Source: Anisodus tanguticus (lineage: Eukaryota; Streptophyta; Magnoliopsida; Solanales; Solanaceae). Taken from it: DNA of 64,000 bases. How positions within the stretch are numbered: position 1 is the stretch's first letter; each line of letters begins with the position of its first letter. The stretch is from positions 18,534,501 through 18,598,500 of the forward strand of contig CM067551.1 of the NCBI GenBank assembly GCA_034509755.1, read 5' to 3'. A program made the translations under genes and the position numbers. The notes under the pieces were generated by a model that had not been told where the DNA came from, did not search any database, and saw only the letters and a program-made list of their open reading frames with translations. Of this stretch, positions 11,601-21,940 are shown in pieces.

Positions 11601-14600
11601 TAGAATATCGAGGGGTAGCTAATGTGGTCTCAGAATCATGTTGATTACGTAACTTACTTTTAGAGTTTAATTGTCCCATTCAGAAGGCGACCTTAGTGTA
11701 TTGTGATAATATTAGTGTCATCTACCTGTCAGGTAATCCGGTTCAACACCAACGCACTAAGCATATCGAGATGGACATTCACTTTGTCCGTGAAAAGGTT
11801 GCTCGGGGACAGGTACGCGTATGTCATGTCCCGTCAAGATATCAAGTTGCAGACATCTTTACAAAGGGTCTTCCCTCGGTACTCTTTGAAGATTTTAGGG
11901 ACAGTCTCAACGTTCGAAGACCGCCCGCTATGACTGCGAGGATGTGTTAAACAGAGCAATATACCCGTGATATACACCCAATATACAGAAGTGTATATCA
12001 CGGGCAATGCAATGGTGTTTCGGCAGTGGGCTTTCCAAAAATGCCCGGACCCGGCGAAGTATGGTGAGGCCCGAACGGTACGGTGGCATGTAGGCAGTGT
12101 AGGATATTGTATATTAGGAAAGTATATTTGTAGTATATTGTAGTGTATTTGTTACCTAAATTAGGATTATACACTTACCATAATTGTATAGTTAGAATTA
12201 TGGTAGAATAAGATTTTAGGAATAGGATTCTCCTATTTTGTAACTTATATATATACCTTCTCAATTTTTGAAAATAATCAAGGGGATTATTTCTTTCACT
12301 TCCAAAGATGCAATTTGTCAAGTTTGTCCTTTGCAACTAATACTATTTCATGGTGTTCGTCTTCCACATCATTGTTTGTAATCGGGCTACAGTAAATTGT
12401 TGACCAATGACCATAGGTCTTAAGATCCAATCATCATATGTGAGTTAAAGGTAAATTGGACCTGTTTAACTAGAATTGTTCTGTGTATTAGTTAGATATT
12501 GTATTGAAACAAACCAACCATTTCTGAACTAATATAAGATAGTTGCTTTATTACAGAAGAAAAACGGTAACAACTTTTATTCATCATCAGCACAAAGGCA
12601 GTGTTAAATGCCATATTTACAATTCAGAATACAGAACAGTAACATTCTTCTTATTATTCTATAGTATTATCTAAGATTGATTCTGCATGCTAGAATTCCT
12701 CTTTACACCAACAGCGAAGTAACAGTAAACAATTCATCTTTATCTTCTGAATAGAGCTATATTTGTCCTATGTTGCTCGGGCTCTTTGAAAATGTCACCA
12801 GGTGCGTGTCGGATCCTCCAAAATTAGTGCACTTTTTGAGGATCTGACATGGGTGTGGCAGCATTTTTTGAGAGTGCGAACAACATATACTATCCTAAAA
12901 CATCTTTTTTTTTCCTTCCAAATAATCTACCATATGTATGGAGGAATTGTTTTCCACCTCTTCATCTGTCTGACAATTCTGCCCTCGCCATTCCAGAAGC
13001 TCTCTAATTGAGATTATCATTGTCCATTTAACTCCTTTTATATTCAAAAATAGTTGCCAGAGATGATCCGTCATTTCACAATGCGAAATAAGATGAATAT
13101 TGTTTTCTGGATCCTTTCCACATAAATAACATCTTGAGCATATTGAATTCGCTTTCTCTTAAAATTATCTTGGATCAAACAGGCTTCTTTAGCAACACGT
13201 CAAACAAAACAAGCCACCTTGTAAGGAATTTTTACTTTCTATAAGTGCTTCCGAGGCCAAAGATTAACTTATTGACCAATATAAGCGCTTGCTATGTTTC
13301 TTCCAAATTCTGTTTGTAATCTTAATCAGATTACTATTGAAAACGATCCATATATGTGATATTCTACAAGTAAGAATAGGTTCTAGACTAGTTAGAAGAC
13401 TTCTAATATTATTATTAGTTGTACAAATTTATTTAACTTATTTTTCACTATAACTTATTTAGTATGATGATGATATGAAATTAGCTTAAATGAAGAAGAG
13501 AGAATTCATATAGCCGACTCCAACTTGCTTGGAACTGAGGCGTAGTTGTTGTTGTTCTATCAGCTTGCTATTGCTGTAGAGACATATTTAATTTTAGTTC
13601 ATTGTGCTATGTCAGTTTCAAACAACTGGGCCAAAAAGTTGTTACATGCGACCACCAGGAGGTATTCTTGCTTCTGATGAAAGCCTCATTGCAACTGGTA
13701 ACATCTCCTCTTGTCCTTTCATGTCCTCCTGCATGATGTTAACGAGAATAGTTACTTACTGCTGTTTTAGTGTGCTAATGCAACACCTAATTAACAGTTT
13801 TCAAATTCGTCGAGCCACCTGATAATAACGAGAAACAAGTTGTCAAGAAGAGCAGGGTCAAGTTCAAAGTCATGAGCTTAAAAGTAAAAGAGGACATGGA
13901 TTATGTGCCAGAGCTGGTAAGCGCTAAATAATGGTTTGTCCCTCCATGCATTAACAGATGTATTCTCTCATGAAAGTGAATAACCAGCTCGAATTCAATC
14001 TTGGCCTTTAGAAACTTTAATTCATTCATCCCAGTAATTCGCACGGGTTTTTAGGAGTATATGTCTGCAATTTTCATTCTTCTTCTTGTGTTTTTAAGCC
14101 GTAATTGATACGGGAAAGTGAATATCCTGTAAATTAGACCAATAAAGTATAAAACCAAAAAGAGTATATAATTTTCATTCTAATTTTTTGTAGAAAAAGT
14201 AAGATATATATAGAATAGACTCTCGGATGTTTCTGATGCCACTGCTTCCTCATATTTGAATTCTGTTTAAGCTCTTCAAAAACTGTCACTGAGAGGTTGA
14301 GAGGATTTGCTTTGCTCACCTCAAAACTCTCATGTGCACATATTACGGACACCCTTTAAATCAGTTTTGTAAATCAACTCAGTAGCATACTAGTTAGTAT
14401 ATAATAATGGAATTTTCATATGGATTTGAAATGTGTCATGTTTGCCGCTGTATAAATATCCTCCAAAAAGAGATGAGATCACCAATATTAAGTGGTTACA
14501 GTGAACATCAAAATTAAGTTGTGTCGAATGTGAAAAGAAGAAATGGAGAAAAGTCTCCAATCTCTGCCACAAGTTTTACACCCTAATCATATGGACCGTT

Positions 14601-16638
14601 CCACTTGGAAGAAGTAATATGAAAAATAACCTATTCTTGAAGGTAAATCAGCCCTGATTGTCTATACTTCTGTACTTCTTTCTAGTGTATATTTTTTTTG
14701 CAATACCTTTACCAATCAGTTTTTTTCTAGTGTATTTGGAACATTAAACTCTACTTACAAGTTCCAATTGTACTTTTGATTCTGCAATCACAAGTATTCT
14801 TGATGTACTTTTGCATTTCAATATTTTCTACATGATGGTCTAAAGCTTAATAACAATCCTCCTTAGTTTCTAGTCTTGTCATTCTTCTAGGTATCTTTTC
14901 TTTTTCTTTCTCAATATACCAGAATATTTTGTTGGACTTGCATGTTAATTTTAACTTGCAGTTTCAAAGCTATAAACTATCAACTTCAAGAATAATGGAG
15001 TTAGTAGTGGCACACACTATCACATACTTTATTGTCTATCATATTTGACAAATAATGGTTTACGGCACCTTCTTTTCCAGAAAATTCTGTTCATAAGTGT
15101 ATTCCTTTTCAACTTTATGCACTACCACCTGATATTTTGAGTCTTCTAGTAGTTAGGTGAAGTACGGTATAAATCAAACTTAGGCTTCTCGAGTCGCTCC
15201 AACACGATGTTATTTCATTCTACGATATATGTGAAGATCCATATGCATAGAGATCATCATCTACATCCAGAAAGCCGTATGCTTTGGAAAAAGCTTGTAC
15301 AGTTTGGGGTTGGTTATTTGTCAGCATTGGTTTAGCTTACTATGTGTTTGGAAGCACTTGCCCAAATGAGAAAAATAAACTTGATGTCTGACTTTCATTG
15401 TGCTGTAAGGACTGAATCATGTTAAAAGAATAACGAGTCACATCCATCTATTATTATCAATTTGGCATATTGTATCCAACATGATCTATTTTTTATTTCA
15501 GGCTATTAAGGTTTCCTCTTTATGGGTTTGAGGGTATAGGAAAACTGACTCTTAAGTGATAATGCAAACCATTAATGACTTTGTTCAACTAAGAAAAGTG
15601 TAGAATAATTTAAGAAATGTTCAAGAGTTGTTTTCCTTTTCTTTTACTTTCTTTTCTTAATGTTATTTATTTATACATCCTTTTGTGCACCACTCTCCTT
15701 TAACCCGTTTAAAGATTAGACCTTCGATCCTCCTAATGCTTGCATTCATGCTGACGGTGATTTGGATCAGTTTGACGAAAGGAGGGATGAAGTGGCAGTT
15801 GAACAAGTATTAGGTGTTGTTTTCCTTGATGCTGAACGCCCTTGCCCTGTAAGTAGGTTTTCTCCGCCAATTTTGCTCATTAGTTGAATCAGATTTCTGC
15901 TACATTATAATCTAGTAATGTAATCGTTAAGGTTTATGAGGAAATGGCTCTAAGAATTTCGTGACTCATTTCCTGTAGGCACTCGAGAAACTTAACCGCC
16001 AGCTAGCTGAAGCCGAGGCTGAAGTCGAGGCACGCAAAAGGCCTCCCCAAGATACAGGTCCAAAGATTGTTGGGGAAGGTCTTGTTATAGACGAATGGGT
16101 AAGTTTCTTTTCCACTACTACACTCTTACATCGAATGCTCAGGTTTTATTTTCCAAATCAACTGCATATTAGAAGCTTCTCTTGTTGTTTCTGATCTCCT
16201 TAAATGCTCTTTTGATTTACTAAAATTTAATTAGTAAAATTATATAATGGGCCGCATCCCAAACCACCAAGGAAGTGGCGAGATAGCTATAAGTGCGGCC
16301 TAAAATAATAAATTTTCTAGTGGAATACAAGGCAAGAAGCTTGAGATTGAGGTGTTGTAGTAGTTGTTGTTTGTAGTAATACAAGGCAAGAAGCAGTATA
16401 GTGGAACTTAAATTCGGAGATCTTATTTTGTTTGTGCTTCTTAACTGATCTGGTGTACAAAAGAATTTTCTTGACAAATATCTATTTTTATGCTTTGGAT
16501 CATGTAAAATATCAAAGATCAATTGGCTAACATGACTTATGTTCTATTAATATACTGAGTGTTTTTTTACTATTTCAGAAAGAAAGAAGGGAAAGGTATC
16601 TTGCGGGGCAACAGGTTGATGGAGTTGATTCAGTATAA
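5674..16638 (+). CDS. VAP4: VAP4-class vesicle-associated (MSP-domain) protein, 7 exons, 268 aa
   Basis: Exons are 5674-5950, 6733-6803, 13616-13697, 13798-13916, 15771-15848, 15979-16098 and 16579-16638. All junctions are GT-AG, all phases agree, and the 807-nt CDS closes with TAA. Exon 1 encodes a Ser/Gln-rich N-terminus, then KSFLPTRRRLSLDP and the start of the MSP fold (NKLYFPYEPGKQVKSAIRIK). Exons 3-5 complete it (PKSCYMRPPGGIL, FKFVEPPDNNEK, VKFKVMSLKVK, VVFLDAERP). Exons 6-7 give an acidic, helix-prone tail (LNRQLAEAEAEVEA) and the ending RRERYLAGQQVDGVDSV. Plant VAPs act at ER membranes and bind FFAT-like motifs; the VAP4 class lacks the usual C-terminal membrane anchor, and none is visible here. 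ISKNP and LASDES differ from the usual TSKSH and LAPGES. Intron 2 holds copia A and a foldback MITE. Confidence 0.93.
7167..7518 (+). repeat. Copia A 5' LTR
   Basis: 352 bp, TG...CA ends. The U3 tip carries a perfect 15-bp inverted repeat (7186-7200 with 7212-7226). The downstream part (about 7440-7518) has a TATA-like GTATATATACC and the tail AATGAAAATAATCAAGGGG that is shared by all related LTRs here. Confidence 0.92.
7519..7536 (+). other. Copia A primer-binding site
   Basis: TGGTATCAAGAGACTAGG directly follows the LTR. It resembles the TGGTATCAGAGC site complementary to initiator tRNA-Met that plant copia elements use. Confidence 0.75.
7681..8560 (+). pseudogene. Copia A gag, start lost and frameshifted
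   Basis: The first part (VLEMENVQYATWAELFKIHA, about 7747-7806) and the second part (TAMATWNRLRDIFQDN onward, 7946-8300) are the copia gag core (UBN2/retrotrans_gag family) in two frames. The shift falls near 7895, where copy C has about a dozen more bases. The codon aligned with the ATG of copy C (38177) is AAG. The C-terminal part is a Gly/Asn/Lys-rich basic tail (8341-8450) with no visible CCHC zinc knuckle. It should have packaged element RNA in virus-like particles. Confidence 0.8.
8749..11950 (+). pseudogene. Copia A pol (protease-integrase-RT-RNase H), several breaks
   Basis: Protease: WYMDTGATTH with the DTGA active site at 8795-8806. Pre-integrase: WHARLGHPGSS near 9155. Integrase core: IIYSDLWTSP and FLDDYSK near 9330-9415, broken by a TAG at 9422-9424 where relatives have Trp. 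A Pro/Gly/Arg-rich spacer lies around 10110-10300. RT: HQLDVKNAFLHGDL near 10755 and YVDDIIL near 11017-11037. RNase H: YTDADWGGCPDTRRSTSGYC near 11470 and DIFTKGLPSVLFEDF near 11853. Stops at about 10615, 10904 and 11642 also interrupt it. Confidence 0.88.
11945..12298 (+). repeat. Copia A 3' LTR
   Basis: 354 bp, preceded by the purine-rich GACTGCGAGGATG (11932-11944) that acts as polypurine tract. It matches the 5' LTR closely except for the middle of U3 (about 12015-12110), where it is much richer in CpG. Confidence 0.92.
12769..12887. mobile_element. Foldback MITE, Solanaceae GTTGCTCGGACTC type
   Basis: The 119-bp segment is a long imperfect palindrome. TATGTTGCTCGGGCTCTTTG at the left pairs with the right end GTGCGAACAACATA, and GTGTCGGATCCTCC pairs with GAGGATCTGACA across a short centre. 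I recognise it as a very common short hairpin repeat of Solanaceae genomes. It lies in intron 2 of the VAP gene. Confidence 0.8.
12888..13500. other. VAP intron 2 sequence, no gene seen
   Basis: Some reverse-strand codon runs around 12900-13330 hint at an old LINE/RT zinc-finger fragment, but nothing firm was recognised. Confidence 0.3.
13505..13557 (+). repeat. 3' end of a TTG-tailed LINE/SINE
   Basis: CATATAGCCGACTCCAACTT, then GCTTGGAACTGAGGC and a (GTT)n-like tail. This matches the 3' termini of plant retroposons that end in TTG repeats (RTE-type LINEs and partner SINEs). The body upstream is not recognisable. Confidence 0.5.
13917..15770 (+). other. Intron 4 of the VAP gene
   Basis: Donor GTAAGC, acceptor GGATCAG. 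1.85 kb, A+T-rich. I saw no coding sequence or recognisable transposon within it. Confidence 0.85.
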
Positions 16639-16967
16639 TAGAAGCTCTCTTTTCTGTGGATGCTTGAGAAGAATTTCTATGATAAGCTATTGAATTTTTA
16701 ATACTTCAACAGCACTGAAGTTTAAGAGAAACACAGAAGCCTGTTTTTCTGCTCAGAAAGTGAAATTGAATTTTTCATGTGATTTTCAATCCTCTCTATT
16801 CCTGGATCCTTGTCTTCCGACTCTTGCTTGTATATAAGAGAAACTTGGGAAGTCCCTTCCATAATTGATGAACAATCACCTCCATTCTGTTGCTTTCTTA
16901 TTTGATTTTTTGGTTTCTCTAAAACTTCAATGCTTCTGGCTCCTTACAAATCATTTTGCACTATTGT
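16639..16967 (+). other. VAP gene 3' flank / probable 3' UTR
   Basis: Sequence just after the TAA. No canonical AATAAA was seen in the first 250 bases; a plant polyadenylation site cannot be placed by eye. Confidence 0.4.
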
Positions 16968-17390
16968 CAACAACAACATAACCAGTGTGATCCCAGTCCC
17001 ACTAGTGGGTCCGAGGATGGTAGGGTGTACGCATGTTAAGAGTCTCACATCGAAAATGAAATGGGAACATGGACTCGACTTGGACAATCCTCACACTTAG
17101 ATTTTGGGGTTGAGTTAGGTCCAAGATTCATTCTTTACATGGTATCAAAGTCAGACCCATTCCAATTCTTTGTTCACCAATTGTTGGGCCTCCAAATTAT
17201 ATTGTCCACGCTCCAGTTAACGAGGTCTGGGCGTGCGGGGAGTGTTAAGAATCTCACATCGGAAATGGAATGGGAACATGGACTCCTTATATGGACTTGG
17301 ACAATCCTCACCCTACAAGTTAACTTTTGGGGTTGAGTTAGGCCCAAAATTCATTCTTTACAACGCAAACCTTACCCTACCTTTGCATTA
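16968..17390 (-). mobile_element. Au-type SINE (reverse), interrupted by a TRIM
   Basis: CAACAACAACATAACCAGTG is the reverse complement of the TTG-tailed Au SINE 3' end. It is followed by TCCCACTAGTGGGTCCGAGG and GGTGTACGCA. The body breaks at 17033 and resumes at 17363 with AAACCTTACCCTACC, which is what should follow in the Au SINE. The gap is a 329-bp TRIM element. The 5' part of the SINE is missing after about 17390. Confidence 0.75.
17034..17362 (+). mobile_element. TRIM: miniature LTR retrotransposon, 329 bp
   Basis: There are two direct terminal repeats, 17034-17139 (106 bp) and 17243-17362 (120 bp), each running from TGTTAAGA to TTCTTTACA. Directly after the first comes TGGTATCAAAGTCAGACCC (17140-17158), an initiator tRNA-Met-type primer site. 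Just before the second is a purine-rich tract (17224-17242, ending GTGCGGGGAG). The internal domain is only about 100 bp and non-coding. The 5-bp target duplication ACGCA (17029-17033 and 17363-17367) is exact. It must be mobilised by proteins of other elements. Confidence 0.9.
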
Positions 17391-17950
17391 CTGTCATAAT
17401 GCACAAGTGAGATTCCCCCGGAAATGTTGGACCAAAACAATAGTGATCGTTTCAAATTATCTTCATGGTTAAGAGTAGAATTTCTTTTTATTTCACATTG
17501 TTGTGTTTTTCTTTTTCCCTAAAACAGAAAGTAACTCGAATTGCTTTCTCTATCTTCCTGCAGTATTTTTTCTTGGAGATGGGTTGAAGAATGTTCAATG
17601 ATTATGATAAATGAATATAATTAGGATTACAAGACAGTAAAAGCATTAGTGATACACTAAGGTTGCTGGGTGAATGACAATTTTCCTCTGAAATGCACTT
17701 TCAATTGTACAAATGTGACTTTGGTCTCCCAAAATGGGACTTCCCGATGAGAATCTAGGCTAGTCGGGCCCTAAAGTAGGTATCAGACACAGAGAGAGGA
17801 GGGGAGTTATTTTTTTAAAGAAAAAAACATGACTTGGTCTTGTTTATAGTAGACCGGAGTTTAACTTTCATTGAAGTTGAAGATGTGAAGGTAATGATAG
17901 AACAAGTCATTTGAATATGCCTTTAAATATAAAGTGCCTTTTTACGGTGT
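17391..17950. other. Intergenic, no gene seen
   Basis: A+T-rich; nothing recognised. Confidence 0.4.
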
Positions 17951-17965
17951 CTAGCTATTATAATA

Positions 17966-18178
17966 TGTTAGGTCTATTTATGGTAATATAGGATTTGGTA
18001 ATTATGGTAATATAGGATTTGTAGTCCAATTAGAATAGAGTTACTCTTTACCTTATTAGACTAAGAAAATGAAGATTTTACCTCTATATAAGGAGGTCAT
18101 TATGACGAATGAAAAGCATAAAGAATTCTCCCATTATTCTTGTCTTTCTAAATTCTCGTCCCTGTCTTGATTTCAACA
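17966..18178 (+). repeat. Copia H 5' LTR
   Basis: 213 bp. It contains a local duplication ATGGTAATATAGGATTT and a TATA-like CTCTATATAAGGAGG (about 18082-18096). The last 48 bp recur at 21206-21253. Confidence 0.8.
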
Positions 18179-18341
18179 TAGTATCAGAGTCACGTTAAAA
18201 AACTGACGACACCAACAAAGGAATTGTTGGTGAAGAAAACAAAACCCAAAGAAAAACGATCTCTCCCTACGACAATAGGTCGAATGATAACCCTGAAATT
18301 GTGGTGACACAAGTTCAATTGAAGGGAAAAATTATGAAGAA

Positions 18342-19052
18342 TGAGCTAGATCCATGAGGACAACCCTAAGAGCAAGAAAGAAGTTCGGCCTCGTCAATGG
18401 TACAATCAAGAAATCGGACGAAGAGTTGCCGGACTTAGAAGATTGGTGGACTATAAACTCATTGTCGGTGTCGTGGATTCGCAACACTATAGAATCGATG
18501 CTTTTCTCAACAATTACACATAAAGAGGAAGCGGAAGAATTATGGACGAGTATCCGAGAGCGGTTCGCCATTATTAACGGCCCGTGGATCCAACAACTAA
18601 AGGCGGAACTAGTAGAGTGCAAGCAAAAGGGAAAGACCATAGTGGATTACTATGAAAAACTCACTAAGTTGTGGGAGGAATTGGCAAATTATGAACAGAT
18701 CACAACTTGTACGTGCGGAAAGTGCACGTGCAATTTAGGAACGTCCTAGAAGTCAAAAGAGAAGAAAAAAATGCATCTTTTCCTCATGAGATTGGATGAG
18801 AGAACGTATGGAAAGCTGAGGTCGAATATACTGGCCTAGGAACTTTTGCCATCATTAAACAATGTCTATTCGAAGTTGGTGCAAGAAGAGCGTGTGAAAG
18901 GAGTCATACGAAAAATAGAGGACATGAGTGAAATCATGGTTTTTGCCGTACAGGAAAGAAACCCTTACCGTGACCAAAGAAAAGGAAAAAATGATGGTGC
19001 ATTCTGCACACATTGCAAGAGATGTGGACACATTATAGACGGATATTTTTGA
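18342..19052 (+). pseudogene. Copia H gag with zinc-knuckle remnant
   Basis: The frame 18354-18749 has the UBN2/gag_pre core (EDWWTINSLSVSWIRNTIES, EELWTSIRERFA, YYEKLTKLWEELANYEQ). A further frame ends in FCTHCKRCGHIIDGYF (near 19005-19050), a degenerate zinc knuckle. Stops between the pieces (for example 18747-18749) break it. Confidence 0.75.
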
Positions 19053-19258
19053 CTCATTAGTTATCCGGATTGGTGGCCACGAATTACAAAAGGAGACAAG
19101 AAAATCGGAGAAAGAAGATGAGGATAGCAACAACAGCAGAGGTGTGACCGGGGTTCGATTGTGGAAGAGGCAACTACCGTGCTAACATTGTGACTGCCAA
19201 AGAACGAACTCAGGTGGAGACATGATCGGCGAACGTAGGTGGCACGTGACTTCACAAT

Positions 19259-20520
19259 TTGAGCGATGAGATCCGAAAGACTGTGATTCACATATTGAAT
19301 TCCCAGAGAATAAACACGAATGGGAAGATGGATAGTAAGACCGAAAACTCATCCTGGATCATAGACTCTAGAGCTGCCAACCATGTGACAGGTAATCCGG
19401 AGGAACTGAGTAATAAGCGAGACATTTCTAAGTGTTCGGTTGGTCTTTCGGATGGAAGTAGCTCGGTGGATACAAAAGAAGGAACAATCAGGCTGATGAC
19501 AGGATATAGTTGAAGAATGTTCTTTATGTTACAAATTTGACATGCAATTTAATTTCTGTATCATAACTAGTTGATTATTTAGATTGTGATGTGACATTTA
19601 ATAAAATTATGTGTGTTATACTGGACACCACTACGAGAAAGCTAATTGAAAAGAGTGAGCATCGAGGTGGACTTTACTATTTTTGGAATGTGCCGCAAAT
19701 ACGGGCTATGAAGGCAGAGATAGTTTATTGGTTCGATCTTTGGCACAAACGGTTGGGTCATCCTTCAGCACAAGTAACAAAGTCTATTATGGCATTAAGC
19801 TTAAATGAGAGTGGTGATTTATTGGATATAGAATGTGATGTATGCTAACGAGCAAAGCAAACAAGAAACATTTTTCCTTTTAGTGATAATATTGCTTTGG
19901 ATACTTTTGAGATAATCCATTGCTATTTATGGGGACCATATAGAACCCCTTCCTCTTGTGGTGCTTCATATTTTTTTACTATTGTGGATGATCGTTCACG
20001 AGCCGTATAGATCTTTCTCTTAGTTGATAAGAAATAAGTGTCTCAAACCTTGAAGAATTTCTTCGTTCTTGTGAAGAGGCAGTTCAGAAAAAGGGTGAAG
20101 ACAGTTAGAAGTGATAACATAATTGAGTTCACTTGTATGAAGACTTACTTCTTCGAACATGGAATTCTATTTCAAACATCTTCCACGGGGACACCTCAGC
20201 AGAATAGAAGAGTCAAAAGAAAACATTGTCACATTCTTAATGTGGCGCGAGCATTGAGATTTCGGGCCATCTTCCTATTAAATAATGGAGAGAATATGTT
20301 TTGACTGCGGGGTATCTGATCAATAGAACACTGTCTTTAGTTTTGAATGGAAAAACCCCCTATAAAATTTTGTACGGGAATGTGCCTCGGTATGATCACT
20401 TAAGGGTGATAGGGTCATTATGTTACGCAGACACAAAGGGAAGAACGAGAGATAACTTTGAGAGTCAGAGTCATAGATATGTCTTCTTGGGATACCCCTA
20501 TGGAAAGAAAGGTTGAAGAT
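19259..20520 (+). pseudogene. Copia H protease and integrase remnants
   Basis: Protease: SWIIDSRAANHVTG (about 19352-19393), where the usual DSGA active site reads DSRA, so it would be inactive. Pre-integrase: WHKRLGHPSAQVTKS (about 19741). Integrase: VKTVRSDNIIEFT and GTPQQNRRVKRKH (20095-20226), then the C-terminal NGKTPYKILYG and HLRVIGSLCY in another frame. Multiple stops are present. Confidence 0.75.
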
Positions 20521-21205
20521 TGTATGACTTAGAGAACGACGATATTTGATCTCAAGAGATTTGGATTTCTATGAGGCTAAGTTCCCCTTCGTTGTAAGAC
20601 CAGGCAACTTAACCGACATCATAATAACAATATCGAACGGATGAGAATCTCCGGGAACAAAGTTGTGTTAACGTGGATGAAACAGAGGGAGGAATAATCC
20701 AACACAACTTTGAAGAAGACATGACTGATAATATAGGTACGAACGAAACTCAGATAGATGGAATACAGACATCGAATGCCGAACCTACAGATTAGCAGGA
20801 TTTAGATCGAACATAGGCCGGTCTGGATAGAAATAACATGGAGCAAGTACAGTGCAAGGTATCCATACCAATGAAATGCACCCGGAAAAAAACCTAGGTC
20901 GAGGTAAATGTCAAAAGCATGAATCAATCCGGCTACGCGACTACGTGGCTGAACCTTTCCGGAAACAAACTCCATCAACTCATCCGTCTGATCCTCAGCA
21001 ATCCTCGGTGCACATTATTCTTTAGCTAACTATATATCCTGTGGTAATTTTTTTCCGCAACACTAAAGGTTCCTTGCAGCAATTACCACAGAAAACGAAC
21101 CAAAAAAAATTTTTCGGAGGCAACGAAAAGGAATATTGGAAAGTAGCCATGCGGCAAGAGGTCCAAACGTTGGAGGATAATGGAACATGGACACTAGAAA
21201 CTTTG

Positions 21206-21253
21206 CCATTATTTTTGTCTCTCTAAATTTTCGTCCCAGTCTCAATTTTAACA
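21206..21253 (+). repeat. Copia H 3' LTR remnant (48 bp)
   Basis: CCATTATTTTTGTCTCTCTA through TTTTAACA matches 18131-18178. Only the LTR end is kept. Confidence 0.7.
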
Positions 21254-21940
21254 CTAGCTTTGCAAAAATTTACTTTGAAGAGATATGGTGAACAAATAAT
21301 TTGGGACTCTTTGGTGATTAATTATTTGATATTATTATGTTCCTTAGATTATTGATATAGACAGCTGGAAAGCTGATAGTAATATACGCTAAAGGCTGTT
21401 TTGGAAATAAAAAACAATTATAACTAAGTGCAAGTTGCTTACTATTAAATGATTAATGAATTGGCAATAATGGAGTTTAGATTTAGACGAAGATATGGTG
21501 GAATTCTTTAAACCATCTTAAACTGATATTATAATTCCTTAATCTTTTTTACTTTATTAAATTGAGATTTCTCAATCACAAGTAAGTATTATAATATCCC
21601 AACAACAAAAGAAAGAGAGATCTTATCATTTTAGTTACTATATTATAAGTGATTCTATTTTGTCTCAGGTTTTTCTAAGGACTAGTTGAAGTGGACATGT
21701 GAACCTTGCAAATGGTGTATAGCATAATTTCATACATATGATATTTGGTGCTTTTTGGTTCTTCCTTTATTCAAAGTTAAGAAGTTGCTCTATAATGTTC
21801 ATGAAAATGACAGTAATTAGTACTTTACCTCTTATAAGATTGAAAAAGGTGCAAAGGCAAAGAGGATTGAGAAAAACATCAGAAGGTTCACAAAAGCAAT
21901 AACAATTTTGTTTCTTGTTTTCTCAAAGTGGACCAATATG
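21254..21940. other. Intergenic, no gene seen
   Basis: A+T-rich; nothing recognised. Confidence 0.4.

Larger units (their letters stand above)
7167..12298 (+). mobile_element. Copia A: full-length Ty1/copia LTR retrotransposon (RE1-like), coding decayed
   Basis: Two direct LTRs (7167-7518 and 11945-12298) start with TGTTAAACAGAG and end with TTTCTTTCA. They are flanked by the target duplication CTTCC (7162-7166 and 12299-12303). Between them, in order, are a primer-binding site, gag, protease, integrase, reverse transcriptase and RNase H, which is the copia order with integrase before RT. It lies in the sense direction within intron 2 of the VAP gene. The start-codon position reads AAG and there are several stops and frameshifts, so it is not autonomous. 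Confidence 0.95.
6804..13615 (+). other. Intron 2 of the VAP gene (6.8 kb), swollen by transposons
   Basis: The donor GTACAT follows AAG at 6803, and the acceptor GTCAG ends at 13615. The intron contains copia A (7167-12298), a 119-bp foldback MITE (12769-12887) and a SINE/LINE-like 3' end with a TTG tail (near 13505-13557). Without copia A and one copy of its 5-bp target duplication it would be about 1.7 kb. The parts at 6804-7161 and 12304-12768 show nothing else recognisable. Confidence 0.9.
17966..21253 (+). mobile_element. Copia H: Ty1/copia element lacking most of RT, RNase H and 3' LTR
   Basis: The 5' LTR (17966-18178) runs from TGTTAGGTC to TTTCAACA and is followed by TAGTATCAGAGTCAC as primer site. 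Gag, zinc knuckle, protease and integrase pieces follow in copia order. The beginning of RT (WKVAMRQEVQTLEDNGTW, about 21142-21195) is fused directly to the last 48 bp of an LTR (21206-21253). A deletion therefore removed RT, RNase H and most of the 3' LTR. It belongs to a different copia lineage from copies A-F. CTAGC occurs next to both ends but is offset by 10 bp at the left. Confidence 0.85.
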
